DNA from: Polynucleobacter hirudinilacicola
Lineage (GTDB): Bacteria; Pseudomonadota; Gammaproteobacteria; Burkholderiales; Burkholderiaceae
Assembly: GCF_002192535.1 (NCBI RefSeq)
Contig: NZ_NAIA01000003.1
Coordinates: forward strand, 651,954-715,953
Direction of reading: 5' to 3'
DNA: 64,000 bases
This document shows positions 18,059 through 26,353 of the stretch, in pieces. Within the stretch, counting starts at the first letter, position 1. Each line of letters opens with the position of its first letter. The translations under genes were made by a program, and so were the position numbers. The notes beneath the pieces were generated by a model. The model saw nothing but the letters and a program-made list of their open reading frames with translations, made no database searches and was not told the DNA's origin.

Positions 18059-18376
18059 ATGAAAATGCTTCTTACTCGATTCCTTCCTGCATTCACACTC
18101 AGTACGCTTCTAAGTGCGCCAGCCTTCGCTGCGCCGGATTTGGCCAATGGCAAGGCTATTGATCAGCAAAAATGCTATGCCTGCCATGCCAAAAAAACAG
18201 GATTTGGCAATGGCGACATGATCTACACACGTAGCGATAGCAAAGTGAAGTCAGTAGCCAATTTAAAGAGGATGGTGGCTATGTGTAATACCGAACTTCG
18301 CTTAGACCTATTTCCTGAGGATGAAGCAGATGTTGTTGCTTATCTCAACAAGCAGTTTTATAAATTCAAACCTTAA
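18059..18376 (+). CDS. Small monoheme cytochrome c
   Basis: A 105-residue periplasmic cytochrome: signal ending APAFAAPD, heme site C39-Y-A-C42-H43, and a C-terminal half with KRMVAMCNTELRLDLFPEDE, a lone cysteine and no obvious class I Met-ligand loop beyond M-containing segments. I do not recognise a named family. Position between the SoxH-like hydrolase and sulfur transporters suggests an electron acceptor for a periplasmic sulfur enzyme, or a partner delivering electrons from SoxAX/SoxCD to an oxidase. Confidence 0.75.
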   Translation: MKMLLTRFLPAFTLSTLLSAPAFAAPDLANGKAIDQQKCYACHAKKTGFGNGDMIYTRSDSKVKSVANLKRMVAMCNTELRLDLFPEDEADVVAYLNKQFYKFKP

Positions 18377-18396
18377 ATTTTCAAAATATAGTCGCT

Positions 18397-19518
18397 ATGG
18401 ATGTTGTTGATATCAATTCTTTAAGTAGGTCAGTGCTCTGGGCTACTTTTGCCATTACCTTTGTGCTTGGTGCAGTGATGCAGAAGACAGGCTTTTGTAC
18501 TATGGGCGCTGTCTCTGATGCCTTCATTATGTCTAGTTGGGATCGACTCAGGCAGTGGTTCTTGGCGATTGGTATTGCCATTGTTGGTTTTACTTTGATG
18601 TCTTATCTTGGGTTGATCGATCCGCTGAAAAGCTTTTATACCGGCAATCGGTTTTTATGGCTTTCCACTATTGTTGGCAGTATTTTGTTTGGCTTTGGCA
18701 TGGTTTTGTCCTCTGGCTGTGGCAGTAAAACTTTAGTGCGCATTGGTGGCGGCAATTTAAAGTCGATCATTGTTTTTATGGTACTCGGTCTAACTGCTTA
18801 TATGACCATGCGTGGTTTTCTAGGTGTGATTCGCATCAATACGCTGGATACCGTTTTTATCGCTTTCAGTACCCCGCAAGATTTACCAAGCCTTCTGAGC
18901 GGCCCTTTTGGAATGGCTCGCGCCAATCTTCATCTAGCTTTAGGCTTGGTCATTGGCTTTGCATTTATTGCCTATGCCTTGGCTAACAAAGCATTTTGGA
19001 CAGCAGAGAACCTCATCGCTGGCATTGTCGTTGGTTTGGCTATCTGCGCTATTTGGTGGGTCTCTGGCAATCTCGGTTACGTAGCAGAAGACCCCAATAC
19101 TTTGGAAGAGGTATTTTTAGTTACCAATTCTGGGCGTATGGAGAGCTTATCTTTTGTTGCTCCTTATGCCTATTCACTAGACTGGCTCATGATGTATAGC
19201 GATACATCTAAAGTGCTTACGGTCGGCGTAGTTGCGGTAATCGGAATGATCTTGGGTTCGGCGCTTGTATCTATTGCAAGCAAATCTTTCCGCTGGGAGT
19301 CTTTCCGCAACACTGAAGACACCGCAAATCATTTGCTTGGTGCTACCTTGATGGGCTTTGGAGGCGTTACTGCTCTGGGGTGTACAGTAGGGCAGGGCTT
19401 AAGCGGTATCTCTACTCTAGCTCTCGGGTCTTTTCTCGCCTTATCTGGATTTATTTTTGGCGCCTATTTAGGATTGCGCTACTTGCAATTCCGCCTTGCC
19501 CCTAATCCTTGCAGTTAA
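18397..19518 (+). CDS. YeeE/YedE-family thiosulfate transporter (TsuA-like)
   Basis: A 373-residue inner-membrane protein with about nine to ten helices in two YeeE/YedE repeats. Three conserved cysteines match the thiosulfate-relay cysteines described for TsuA: C34 in KTGFCTMGA, C108 in SSGCGSKT and C329 in ALGCTVGQG. Thiosulfate uptake is the best-supported function of this family, so it probably moves thiosulfate or a related sulfur species. It lies 20 bases after the cytochrome gene, in line with one operon. Confidence 0.88.
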   Translation: MDVVDINSLSRSVLWATFAITFVLGAVMQKTGFCTMGAVSDAFIMSSWDRLRQWFLAIGIAIVGFTLMSYLGLIDPLKSFYTGNRFLWLSTIVGSILFGFGMVLSSGCGSKTLVRIGGGNLKSIIVFMVLGLTAYMTMRGFLGVIRINTLDTVFIAFSTPQDLPSLLSGPFGMARANLHLALGLVIGFAFIAYALANKAFWTAENLIAGIVVGLAICAIWWVSGNLGYVAEDPNTLEEVFLVTNSGRMESLSFVAPYAYSLDWLMMYSDTSKVLTVGVVAVIGMILGSALVSIASKSFRWESFRNTEDTANHLLGATLMGFGGVTALGCTVGQGLSGISTLALGSFLALSGFIFGAYLGLRYLQFRLAPNPCS

Positions 19519-19543
19519 CTATCAATCGTTTGGATATTCATTA

Positions 19544-19981
19544 ATGCAAATTGACTGGCTTTCCTTCACACCCATTCCATCTTTATTGGGCGGAATGATT
19601 CTGGGTGTTGCAGCAGCACTCTATGTGCTGTTACATGGCCGTATTCTGGGCATTAGTGGGATTGTTTCTGGACTCTTGCATCCCAAGGTTGAGGACTCTG
19701 CTTGGCGATTAAGCTTGGTGTTAGGTTTAGTTACAGCTCCATTTTTGGCAGCATTATTTTTCGGTATATTTCCAATCGTTGAGGTTGACTCTGGTTGGTT
19801 GGCCATTGTGATTGCGGGTCTTTTAGTTGGCTTTGGCGCGCAATATGGTTCAGGTTGTACTAGTGGTCACGGCATTTGTGGGTTGTCTCGCTTATCACCG
19901 CGCTCATTGGTTGCAACCTTATCTTTTATGGCTGCTGGTTTTATGATGGTTTTTGTGATTCGTCACTTGATCGGGGGCTAA
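19544..19981 (+). CDS. Half-size YeeE/YedE transporter subunit, first of a split pair
   Basis: A 145-residue membrane protein equivalent to one YeeE/YedE repeat: about four helices, with the signature GSGCTSGHGICGLSRLSPRS carrying C105 and C112. With the next gene it forms the two-protein version (DUF395 pair, PmpA/PmpB-like) found in BigR-regulated sulfide-detoxification operons. The ATG giving MQIDWLSFTP is preferred; the longer frame overlaps the upstream gene. One base separates its stop from the next start. Confidence 0.86.
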   Translation: MQIDWLSFTPIPSLLGGMILGVAAALYVLLHGRILGISGIVSGLLHPKVEDSAWRLSLVLGLVTAPFLAALFFGIFPIVEVDSGWLAIVIAGLLVGFGAQYGSGCTSGHGICGLSRLSPRSLVATLSFMAAGFMMVFVIRHLIGG

Positions 19982-19982
19982 G

Positions 19983-20429
19983 TTGAAAAAACATTACGGC
20001 CTCTTTAGTCAATATGCCATTGGTGTGCTCTTCGGATGGGGATTAATCATTTCCGGCATGAGTAATCCGCAAAAGATTTTAGGTTTCTTGGATTTAGCTG
20101 GCAACTGGGATCCATCACTCATGTTTGTGATGCTGGGCGCAGTACTAGTTGGTCTTGCGGGTTTTTATGTTGTGAGTAAACGATCTGAAGCATTCTTTGG
20201 AGGGGCTTTGCATATTCCCACTAGGCGCGATATCACTAAACCTTTGGTTATTGGTGGTCTGATCTTTGGGGCTGGTTGGGGTATTGCTGGCTTTTGTCCT
20301 GGACCAGCATTGGTTGCCCTTGGTGCAGGCCATCTCAAAGCCCTGGTATTTGTGGCTGCCATGCTGGCTGGTATGGAGATCTGCGAACGATTCTTCACGG
20401 CCCATAGAAATAAGCCCAAGCAAGCCTGA
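19983..20429 (+). CDS. Half-size YeeE/YedE (DUF6691) transporter subunit, second of the pair
   Basis: A 148-residue membrane protein with about four helices. The signature AGWGIAGFCPGPALVALGAG carries C105, the second-half counterpart of the relay cysteine. It starts with TTG one base after the upstream stop, so translation is tightly coupled and a heterodimer with the previous protein is likely. Compared with the full-length transporter two genes upstream, this pair is the split form of the same fold. Confidence 0.85.
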   Translation: MKKHYGLFSQYAIGVLFGWGLIISGMSNPQKILGFLDLAGNWDPSLMFVMLGAVLVGLAGFYVVSKRSEAFFGGALHIPTRRDITKPLVIGGLIFGAGWGIAGFCPGPALVALGAGHLKALVFVAAMLAGMEICERFFTAHRNKPKQA

Positions 20430-20484
20430 GTCTGCCTGATTTAGAATCAACCCTATTGCATATTTATTGAATGTAGAGGGTTTT

Positions 20485-20829
20485 ATGAGTCTTCCTATTA
20501 CTTGCCATAACGATCAATTCGGCACTCTGGGTCAAATTGATGCTAGCCACTTAGCGGAAATTGCCAAGCAAGGCTATAAAAGCGTGATTAATAACCGCCC
20601 AGATGGTGAAGGTGGTCCGAATCAACCAAGCAATGCCTCTATTCAAGCTGAAGCTGAAAAGCTTGGTCTGAACTACGTTTATCTACCAGTAGTTCCTGGT
20701 GCATTTACTCCTGCTGAAGTTCAAGAAATGGCGCGTCTCTTAAAAACAATGCCTGGTCCTATTTTGGCATTCTGTCGTTCTGGAGCTCGCTCAACCAATC
20801 TATATCATCTTGCATTGCAAGTTGCTTAA
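20485..20829 (+). CDS. DUF442/TIGR01244 rhodanese-like sulfurtransferase
   Basis: A 114-residue cytoplasmic protein of the Blh N-terminal domain family (DUF442). The active loop is C97-R-S-G-A-R-S; the six-residue spacing is that of rhodaneses rather than the CX5R of phosphatases, supporting persulfide transfer. In Xylella and Agrobacterium this domain is fused to a persulfide dioxygenase and regulated by BigR; here it stands alone. The ATG following GTAGAGGG is chosen over an upstream TTG because it has the Shine-Dalgarno. Confidence 0.84.
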   Translation: MSLPITCHNDQFGTLGQIDASHLAEIAKQGYKSVINNRPDGEGGPNQPSNASIQAEAEKLGLNYVYLPVVPGAFTPAEVQEMARLLKTMPGPILAFCRSGARSTNLYHLALQVA

Positions 20830-20846
20830 GACGATAGTCTGATTGC

Positions 20847-21269
20847 ATGCGCATTGTTATTCCTGAAGAGCGAAAGCTTGTTCATGAAATGATTTCACCG
20901 ATTCGGTGGGGTGATATGGATGCCTATGGCCATGTGAATAACACCATCTACTTTCGGTATATGGAGCAAGCGCGAGTTGATTGGATTAGTTCTTTGGGAT
21001 ACAAGGTTGCTCCAGAGGGAGAGTCAGTGATCATGATCAATGCCTTTTGTAATTTCTTTAAGCAACTGACCTATCCAGGCGACATTCTTCTCAAAACATT
21101 TGTTGGCGCTATTGGCAGAACCAGTATGGACGTGTTTCATACCATGACACTGAGGACTGAGCCTGATATTTTGGCTGCCGAAGGTGGTAGCACCTTAGTG
21201 TGGGTGGATATGAATACAAATCGGTCTGTGCCTTGGCCTGAAGATATATTGCAAAAGGTGCGTGCGTAA
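20847..21269 (+). CDS. Acyl-CoA thioesterase, 4HBT (YbgC/FadM-like) family
   Basis: A 140-residue hot-dog-fold thioesterase. The catalytic segment RWGDMDAYGHVNNTIYFRYM contains the family Asp, followed by MEQARVDWI. The acyl substrate cannot be told from sequence. It follows the DUF442 gene by 17 bases and precedes mnmH by five, so it may be co-transcribed with either, but it has no clear sulfur-oxidation role and may mark the right border of the sox island. Confidence 0.88.
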   Translation: MRIVIPEERKLVHEMISPIRWGDMDAYGHVNNTIYFRYMEQARVDWISSLGYKVAPEGESVIMINAFCNFFKQLTYPGDILLKTFVGAIGRTSMDVFHTMTLRTEPDILAAEGGSTLVWVDMNTNRSVPWPEDILQKVRA

Positions 21270-21274
21270 ACGGA

Positions 21275-22348
21275 ATGCAGCCAAGCAACCCACACATCTT
21301 AAGGCTGGATCAATTTCTTTCTGAGTTGCGTCAATTTGATCTCATCATTGATGTCAGATCACCAGCAGAGTTCGCTTTAGACCATATTCCTGGGGCAGTG
21401 AATTTTCCGGTCATTAACAATGAAGAGCGTGCCCAGATCGGCACTCTCTATAAACAAGTTTCTCCATTTGCAGCTAAGAAGCTTGGTGCAGCTCTAGTAT
21501 CTAAAAATATTGCTTTACATATTGAGCAAAACTTACTGGAATTGCCGCGTGAATGGCGTCCACTAATTTATTGCTGGAGGGGCGGTGAGCGCAGCGGAGC
21601 ATTTACCCACATTCTGAATCGCATTGGTTGGAAGGCGATGCAGCTTGAGAGTGGTTATCAAGGCTTTAGGCGTACCGTGATTGATGGCCTTGAACATGCT
21701 GCAAGCATGTTTAGATTCCAGGTGATCTGTGGGATGACAGGCAGTGGTAAAACTAGGGCGCTTCAAGAGGTGCAACAGTATGGTGCGCAAATCTTAGATC
21801 TAGAAGCCCTGGCGATTCATCGTGGCTCAGTACTAGGCAATGAGCCTAATATCGAGCAACCATCTCAAAAAGGATTTGAGACGGCTCTTTGGAATGCGCT
21901 ACGCAATCTAGATCCATCAAAACCTGTCGTAGTGGAGTCGGAGAGTAAAAAAGTGGGCGGTGTTCATATACCGGATGCTTTAATGGAAAAAATTCGTAAC
22001 GGCGCTTGTATTGAATTACGCTCCAGTACACAAACCCGAGTATCTTGGTTGATTCGTGAATACCATCACTTCCTTACTGACACAGATAACTTTAAAAGTA
22101 AACTTGCCTTACTCACTGCGCACTATGGAAAAGTCCAGATCACTAAATGGAATGAAGCCATTGATGCAGGCAACTTTCCGGAGTTGGTTGAGGAGTTGCT
22201 AGTAAAGCACTACGACCCTTCTTATCAATCATCGATCATCAGAAATTTTCCTCAATACAAAATGGAAAATTTTGTGCAACTTGAAAACGATAGTGACGAA
22301 GCATTTGCTAAAGCGGCAAAGGCCATCGTTGCAAAGCTGAGCTCTTAG
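21275..22348 (+). CDS. mnmH: tRNA 2-selenouridine synthase
   Basis: Replaces the 2-thio group of wobble uridine in certain tRNAs with selenium (through a geranylated intermediate). Two domains are visible: an N-terminal rhodanese domain with C100 in YCWRGGERSG, and a P-loop domain with GMTGSGKT at 153-160. The 357 residues match MnmH (SelU, YbbB). No selD is in the window. Reading direction and five-base spacing suggest it is transcribed with the thioesterase. Confidence 0.93.
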   Translation: MQPSNPHILRLDQFLSELRQFDLIIDVRSPAEFALDHIPGAVNFPVINNEERAQIGTLYKQVSPFAAKKLGAALVSKNIALHIEQNLLELPREWRPLIYCWRGGERSGAFTHILNRIGWKAMQLESGYQGFRRTVIDGLEHAASMFRFQVICGMTGSGKTRALQEVQQYGAQILDLEALAIHRGSVLGNEPNIEQPSQKGFETALWNALRNLDPSKPVVVESESKKVGGVHIPDALMEKIRNGACIELRSSTQTRVSWLIREYHHFLTDTDNFKSKLALLTAHYGKVQITKWNEAIDAGNFPELVEELLVKHYDPSYQSSIIRNFPQYKMENFVQLENDSDEAFAKAAKAIVAKLSS

Positions 22349-22352
22349 CGAA

Positions 22353-23531
22353 TCAGCTAAATGCCTGAATACCAGTCTGCGCGCGCCCTAAAATCAGGGC
22401 GTGAATATCGTGGGTGCCTTCATAGGTATTGACTACCTCTAAGTTCAGCATATGACGCACAACACCATACTCATCTGAGATGCCATTACCGCCATGCATG
22501 TCACGCGCTAGACGTGCAACATCCAGGGACTTGCCGCAAGAGTTGCGTTTCATGATAGAGGTAATTTCTGGAGCGGCAATTCCTTCATCTTTCATGCGAC
22601 CCAAGCGTAAGCAACCTTGGAGAGCAAGCGTGATCTCAGTTTGCATATCGGCCAACTTCTTCTGAATTAACTGATTGGCGGCCAGAGGTCGATCAAACTG
22701 CTTGCGATCTAAGGTGTATTGGCGAGCAGCATGCCAGCACCATTCCGCAGCCCCCAGGGTGCCCCAAGAGATTCCATAGCGAGCAGAGTTGAGGCAGGTA
22801 AATGGACCTTTCAGGCCGCTGACTTCAGGGAATTCGTTTTCGGTGGGAACAAAGACCTCATCCATTACGATTTCACCGGTAATGGAGGCGCGTAAACCCA
22901 TCTTGCCGCCGATCTTAGGAGCACTTAAGCCCTTCATCCCTTTTTCCAGGATGTAGCCGCGGATCACACCCTCATCATTCTTTGCCCATACAACAAATAC
23001 ATCAGCAATTGGGGAGTTGGAGATCCACATCTTGGATCCCGTTAAAGAAAATCCACCGGGAACTTTTTTAGCTCGGGTGATCATTCCACCAGCATCGGAT
23101 CCGTAGTTCGGCTCAGTTAAACCAAAGCAACCAATCCATTCACCAGTAGCTAACTTCGGAAGATATTTTTGTTTTTGTGCTTCGCTACCAAATTCATTAA
23201 TCGGCACCATCACCAATGAGGATTGCACACTCATCATCGAGCGATAGCCAGAGTCAACACGCTCAATCTCGCGAGCAATCAGACCATAAGAAACATAATT
23301 GAGGTTAGCACCGCCGTATTGTTCTGGGATAGTGATGCCTAGAAGACCAAGCTCTCCCATTTCGCGAAAGATTGCAGGATCAGTTGTCTCGTTGCGGAAG
23401 GCATCATGAATGCGTGGCATGAGACGCCCTTGCGCATACTCAGCAGCCGCATCACGGATCATGCGCTCCTCTTCGGTTAATTGCGTATCGAGGAGGAGGG
23501 GATCTGCCCAATTAAAACTGGCTTTACTCAT
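22353..23531 (-). CDS. gcdH: Glutaryl-CoA dehydrogenase
   Basis: FAD enzyme of the acyl-CoA dehydrogenase family that oxidises and decarboxylates glutaryl-CoA to crotonyl-CoA in lysine and tryptophan breakdown. The FAD/substrate loop is [16 protein letters not shown]; the catalytic base is Glu371 in [10 protein letters not shown], with the GcdH-specific [18 protein letters not shown] just before. The 392 residues fit. Electrons would pass through ETF to ETF-QO, encoded further right. It is convergent with mnmH (four-base gap). Confidence 0.94.
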   Translation of the reverse strand: MSKASFNWADPLLLDTQLTEEERMIRDAAAEYAQGRLMPRIHDAFRNETTDPAIFREMGELGLLGITIPEQYGGANLNYVSYGLIAREIERVDSGYRSMMSVQSSLVMVPINEFGSEAQKQKYLPKLATGEWIGCFGLTEPNYGSDAGGMITRAKKVPGGFSLTGSKMWISNSPIADVFVVWAKNDEGVIRGYILEKGMKGLSAPKIGGKMGLRASITGEIVMDEVFVPTENEFPEVSGLKGPFTCLNSARYGISWGTLGAAEWCWHAARQYTLDRKQFDRPLAANQLIQKKLADMQTEITLALQGCLRLGRMKDEGIAAPEITSIMKRNSCGKSLDVARLARDMHGGNGISDEYGVVRHMLNLEVVNTYEGTHDIHALILGRAQTGIQAFS

Positions 23532-23622
23532 TACTTAGTCATCCTATTGTTAAATTTCCTGCTCCCTGCGAATTTTCAGGAATGCAGATATTCTTGTTTC
23601 TATTATCCATTTTTCCAGGCTT

Positions 23623-24333
23623 ATGGACTCACCCAGACGACACCATCGCTATTACGACCTCATTTTGACGGCCTTTGTGGTGGTCCTGCTTTGCTCAAAC
23701 TTTATCGGCGCAGGTAAAGCGGCCGTGATCGACCTACCTTACTTCGGAACCATTCCTTTTGGTGCCGGAATTTTGTTCTTTCCTATTGCCTATTTCTTTG
23801 GAGATATTCTCACTGAGGTTTACGGCTACGCTTATGATCGCCGTGCTGTTTGGGCGGGATTTGCTGCTTTGGCATTTGCAGCGTTCATGGCGCAAATTGT
23901 GATTGCCCTCCCAGTAGCGCCTGGGGGTTATATGGCGAACTATCAGCATGGCCTAGAAACGGTCTTTGGTAACTCCTGGCGCATTGCTTTGGCTTCGATG
24001 TTTTCATTTTGGTGCGGTAGTCTGGTTAATAGCTATGTTCTAGCCAAAATGAAAATTTGGACTAAAGGACGCTTCTTGTGGATGCGCACCATTGGTTCAA
24101 CGGTGGTAGGTGAGTTGGTGGACTCATCTTTCTTTTACATACTGGCCTTCTATGGCATATGGCCTACCCATGAGCTAATTCAGGTGGCATTGGCTCAGTA
24201 TGTCCTGAAAACTTCCTGGGAGATCTTGGCTACCCCAATGACCTATTGGGTCATCAATTTTCTGAAGCGCAAGGAAAATGAGGATTATTACGACATCCAT
24301 ACGAATTTCACCCCATTTAGGGTCAAAGTCTGA
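23623..24333 (+). CDS. Queuosine precursor transporter (YhhQ/VUT family)
   Basis: A 236-residue inner-membrane protein with about six helices, matching the YhhQ/COG1738 family, whose E. coli member imports preQ0/preQ1. Typical segments are FFPIAYFFGDILTEVYGYA and GSTVVGELVDSSFFYILAF. Other VUT members have other substrates, so the cargo is inferred. I found no preQ1 riboswitch-like fold in the 91 bases upstream. It is divergent from gcdH. Confidence 0.88.
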   Translation: MDSPRRHHRYYDLILTAFVVVLLCSNFIGAGKAAVIDLPYFGTIPFGAGILFFPIAYFFGDILTEVYGYAYDRRAVWAGFAALAFAAFMAQIVIALPVAPGGYMANYQHGLETVFGNSWRIALASMFSFWCGSLVNSYVLAKMKIWTKGRFLWMRTIGSTVVGELVDSSFFYILAFYGIWPTHELIQVALAQYVLKTSWEILATPMTYWVINFLKRKENEDYYDIHTNFTPFRVKV

Positions 24334-24355
24334 ATTAGACCTTTCTAAGCTGAAC

Positions 24356-24392
24356 CCGTTAAAATAACGGTCTTTGCCCCCAAAGATGGGGG
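24356..24392 (+). other. Two adjacent stem-loops before the ABC-F gene
   Basis: In the 98-base gap after the queuosine transporter gene, a CCGTTA/TAACGG hairpin (loop AAA) is followed after six bases by a CCCCC/GGGGG hairpin (loop AAAGAT). Neither has a strong T-run. They could terminate the upstream transcript weakly or shape the leader of the ABC-F gene. Function is unknown. Confidence 0.4.
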
Positions 24393-24431
24393 TATCTGTT
24401 GAATTGAATTTCAGAAAGCTAGAAACCATCC

Positions 24432-26039
24432 GTGTTGTCCGCATCTAATATCACTATGCAGTTTGGGGCTAAACCCCTGTTTGAAAACATTTCCGTGAAG
24501 TTTGGCGGCGGTAATCGTTATGGCCTCATTGGTGCAAACGGTTGCGGTAAATCCACCTTCATGAAAATCCTAGGCGGCGAGCTTGAACCCACTAGCGGTA
24601 ATGTCAGCTTAGATCCCGGTATTCGTCTCGGTAAGTTGCGCCAAGATCAATTTGCTTATGAAGATGTGCGCGTACTTGATGTGGTGATGATGGGTCACGA
24701 AGAGATGTGGAAGGCTGCTGCTGAGCGTGATGCGATTTACGCAAATCCTGAAGCCACAGACGAAGATTACATGAAGGCTGCTGAACTCGAAGGCAAGTAT
24801 GCTGAGTACGGTGGTTACACAGCAGAGGCAAAAGCAGGCGAGCTGTTATTAGGTATTGGCATTCCGACTGAGCAACATGATGGTCCAATGAGTAACGTTG
24901 CACCAGGTTGGAAGTTGCGTGTATTGCTAGCGCAAGCATTGTTCTCGGATCCAGACGTGTTGCTGCTAGATGAGCCAACCAATAACTTAGATATTCACTC
25001 GATTCATTGGCTTGAAGATATTCTCAATCAAATCAAGAGCACCATCGTCATTATTTCCCATGATCGCCACTTCCTTAATGAGGTATGTACGCATATGGCT
25101 GATATGGACTATGGAACACTGAAGGTCTATCCAGGAAACTATGACTCTTACATGTTGGCATCTGTGCAGGCGCGCACCCAACAGTTAAGTAATAACGTGA
25201 AAGCCAAAGAAAAGATTGCTGAATTAGCAGCATTCGTGGCGCGCTTCTCTGCAAATGCTTCCAAAGCCCGTCAAGCTACCTCACGTCAACGCCAGTTAGA
25301 AAAAATTGAGATTGTTGAAGTGAAGCCTTCTTCACGTCAAAACCCATTTATTCGTTTTGATACTGAGAAAAAGCTCCATAACATGGCGGTCGAGTGCAAT
25401 GCACTTACTAAAGCCTATGACCGTGTGATTTTTAAGAACTTTAAGCTGGGTGTTCGTGCTGGCGAGAAGATTGCGATCATTGGTCAAAACGGTGCTGGTA
25501 AGACTACGCTACTCAAATCCATCTTGAGTAAGCGCTTTGATGGTATTGCTGTTGATAGCGGTGATGTGAAGTGGGCTGAGAATGCTAAGGTTGGCGTAAT
25601 GCCTCAAGACAATACTGAGATGTTCGCTAAAGACGAGTTACTCATGGATTGGATGAATTGGTGGCGTAATACGGGTGACGATGATCAAGTGATTCGCGGT
25701 ACCTTAGGTCGTCTATTGTTCTCCGGTGATGACATTGGTAAATCTGTCAAAGTTCTCTCTGGTGGAGAAAAGGGCCGAATGATTTGGGGTAAATTGATGC
25801 TCCAAAAATATAACGTCCTAGCAATGGATGAGCCAACCAATCACATGGATATGGAGTCAATTGAAAGTTTGCAAATTGCTCTCGAGAAATTCGATGGCAC
25901 TTTGATTTTCGTATCCCATGACCGTGAATTTGTATCCGCATTGGCCAATCGCATTTTAGAAGTGAAGATGGACGGTACGGTGGTGGATTATTCTGGTACC
26001 TACGAAGAATACTTACGTAGTCAGGAATTGACGGGCTAA
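24432..26039 (+). CDS. ybiT: ABC-F family ATPase (YbiT type)
   Basis: Soluble tandem ABC ATPase of the ABC-F group, which act on ribosomes rather than in membranes. Two nucleotide-binding domains are visible: Walker [10 protein letters not shown] (about 36) and GQNGAGKTT (about 353), with Walker [12 protein letters not shown] and [11 protein letters not shown], and signature LSGGEKGRM. The N-terminus [20 protein letters not shown] is close to E. coli YbiT. The GTG start is followed immediately by a TTG that also fits. The 535 residues are a normal length. Confidence 0.93.
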   Translation: MLSASNITMQFGAKPLFENISVKFGGGNRYGLIGANGCGKSTFMKILGGELEPTSGNVSLDPGIRLGKLRQDQFAYEDVRVLDVVMMGHEEMWKAAAERDAIYANPEATDEDYMKAAELEGKYAEYGGYTAEAKAGELLLGIGIPTEQHDGPMSNVAPGWKLRVLLAQALFSDPDVLLLDEPTNNLDIHSIHWLEDILNQIKSTIVIISHDRHFLNEVCTHMADMDYGTLKVYPGNYDSYMLASVQARTQQLSNNVKAKEKIAELAAFVARFSANASKARQATSRQRQLEKIEIVEVKPSSRQNPFIRFDTEKKLHNMAVECNALTKAYDRVIFKNFKLGVRAGEKIAIIGQNGAGKTTLLKSILSKRFDGIAVDSGDVKWAENAKVGVMPQDNTEMFAKDELLMDWMNWWRNTGDDDQVIRGTLGRLLFSGDDIGKSVKVLSGGEKGRMIWGKLMLQKYNVLAMDEPTNHMDMESIESLQIALEKFDGTLIFVSHDREFVSALANRILEVKMDGTVVDYSGTYEEYLRSQELTG

Positions 26040-26072
26040 ACTTTTAGCTAAGTAACATCTAGCTTTGCAAAC

Positions 26073-26110
26073 AATAAGCCTGTGAGTGATTACGCAGGCT
26101 TATTTTCTTT
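26073..26110. terminator. Bidirectional terminator between ybiT and the DUF1289 gene
   Basis: A perfect 10-bp stem (AATAAGCCTG / CAGGCTTATT) with a 12-base loop and TTCTTT following on the plus strand. On the minus strand the stem is followed by TTGTTTGC. It lies 34 bases past the ybiT stop and overlaps the end of the convergent gene, so it can serve both. Confidence 0.75.
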
Positions 26111-26353
26111 AGCCTGCCTCTGAAAGCGCATTGCAGTTCCGTCTTCGCGAATACGTTTCCAAACGGACAGCTTCTCTTCATCGGAGAGAAAAACCCAATT
26201 ACTCACTTCAGATAGAGTGCGACCGCAGCCTTGGCAGATTTCATCATAGAGGGTTGTACAAACTCCAATACAGGGAGAGTCAGATGCATCATCCCCTGTA
26301 GAGAGTGAATGTGAGCCATCTTGAGTTTGCGGGTTGGCGCTATCAGAATTCAT
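26090..26353 (-). CDS. DUF1289 domain protein
   Basis: An 87-residue protein whose centre carries the DUF1289 cysteine pattern SPCIGVCTTLYDEICQGCGR, four cysteines in CxxxC and CxxC pairs suited to zinc or iron-sulfur binding, followed by a Trp-containing segment EVSNWVFLSDEEK. The function is unknown. The first 30 residues are polar and low-complexity. Its ATG overlaps the upstream stop by four bases, so it is translationally coupled to the N-acyltransferase-like gene. Confidence 0.85.
   Translation of the reverse strand: MNSDSANPQTQDGSHSLSTGDDASDSPCIGVCTTLYDEICQGCGRTLSEVSNWVFLSDEEKLSVWKRIREDGTAMRFQRQAKENKPA

Noticed and set aside
9416..20846. Mobile-element borders around the sox island
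   Set aside because: No transposase, integrase, tRNA junction or flanking direct repeat could be found by eye at either edge, so acquisition by transfer is not claimed.
23532..23622. Possible preQ1 riboswitch before the queuosine precursor transporter
   Set aside because: I looked for the compact preQ1 hairpin and A-rich tail and saw no convincing match; a covariance-model search would settle it.
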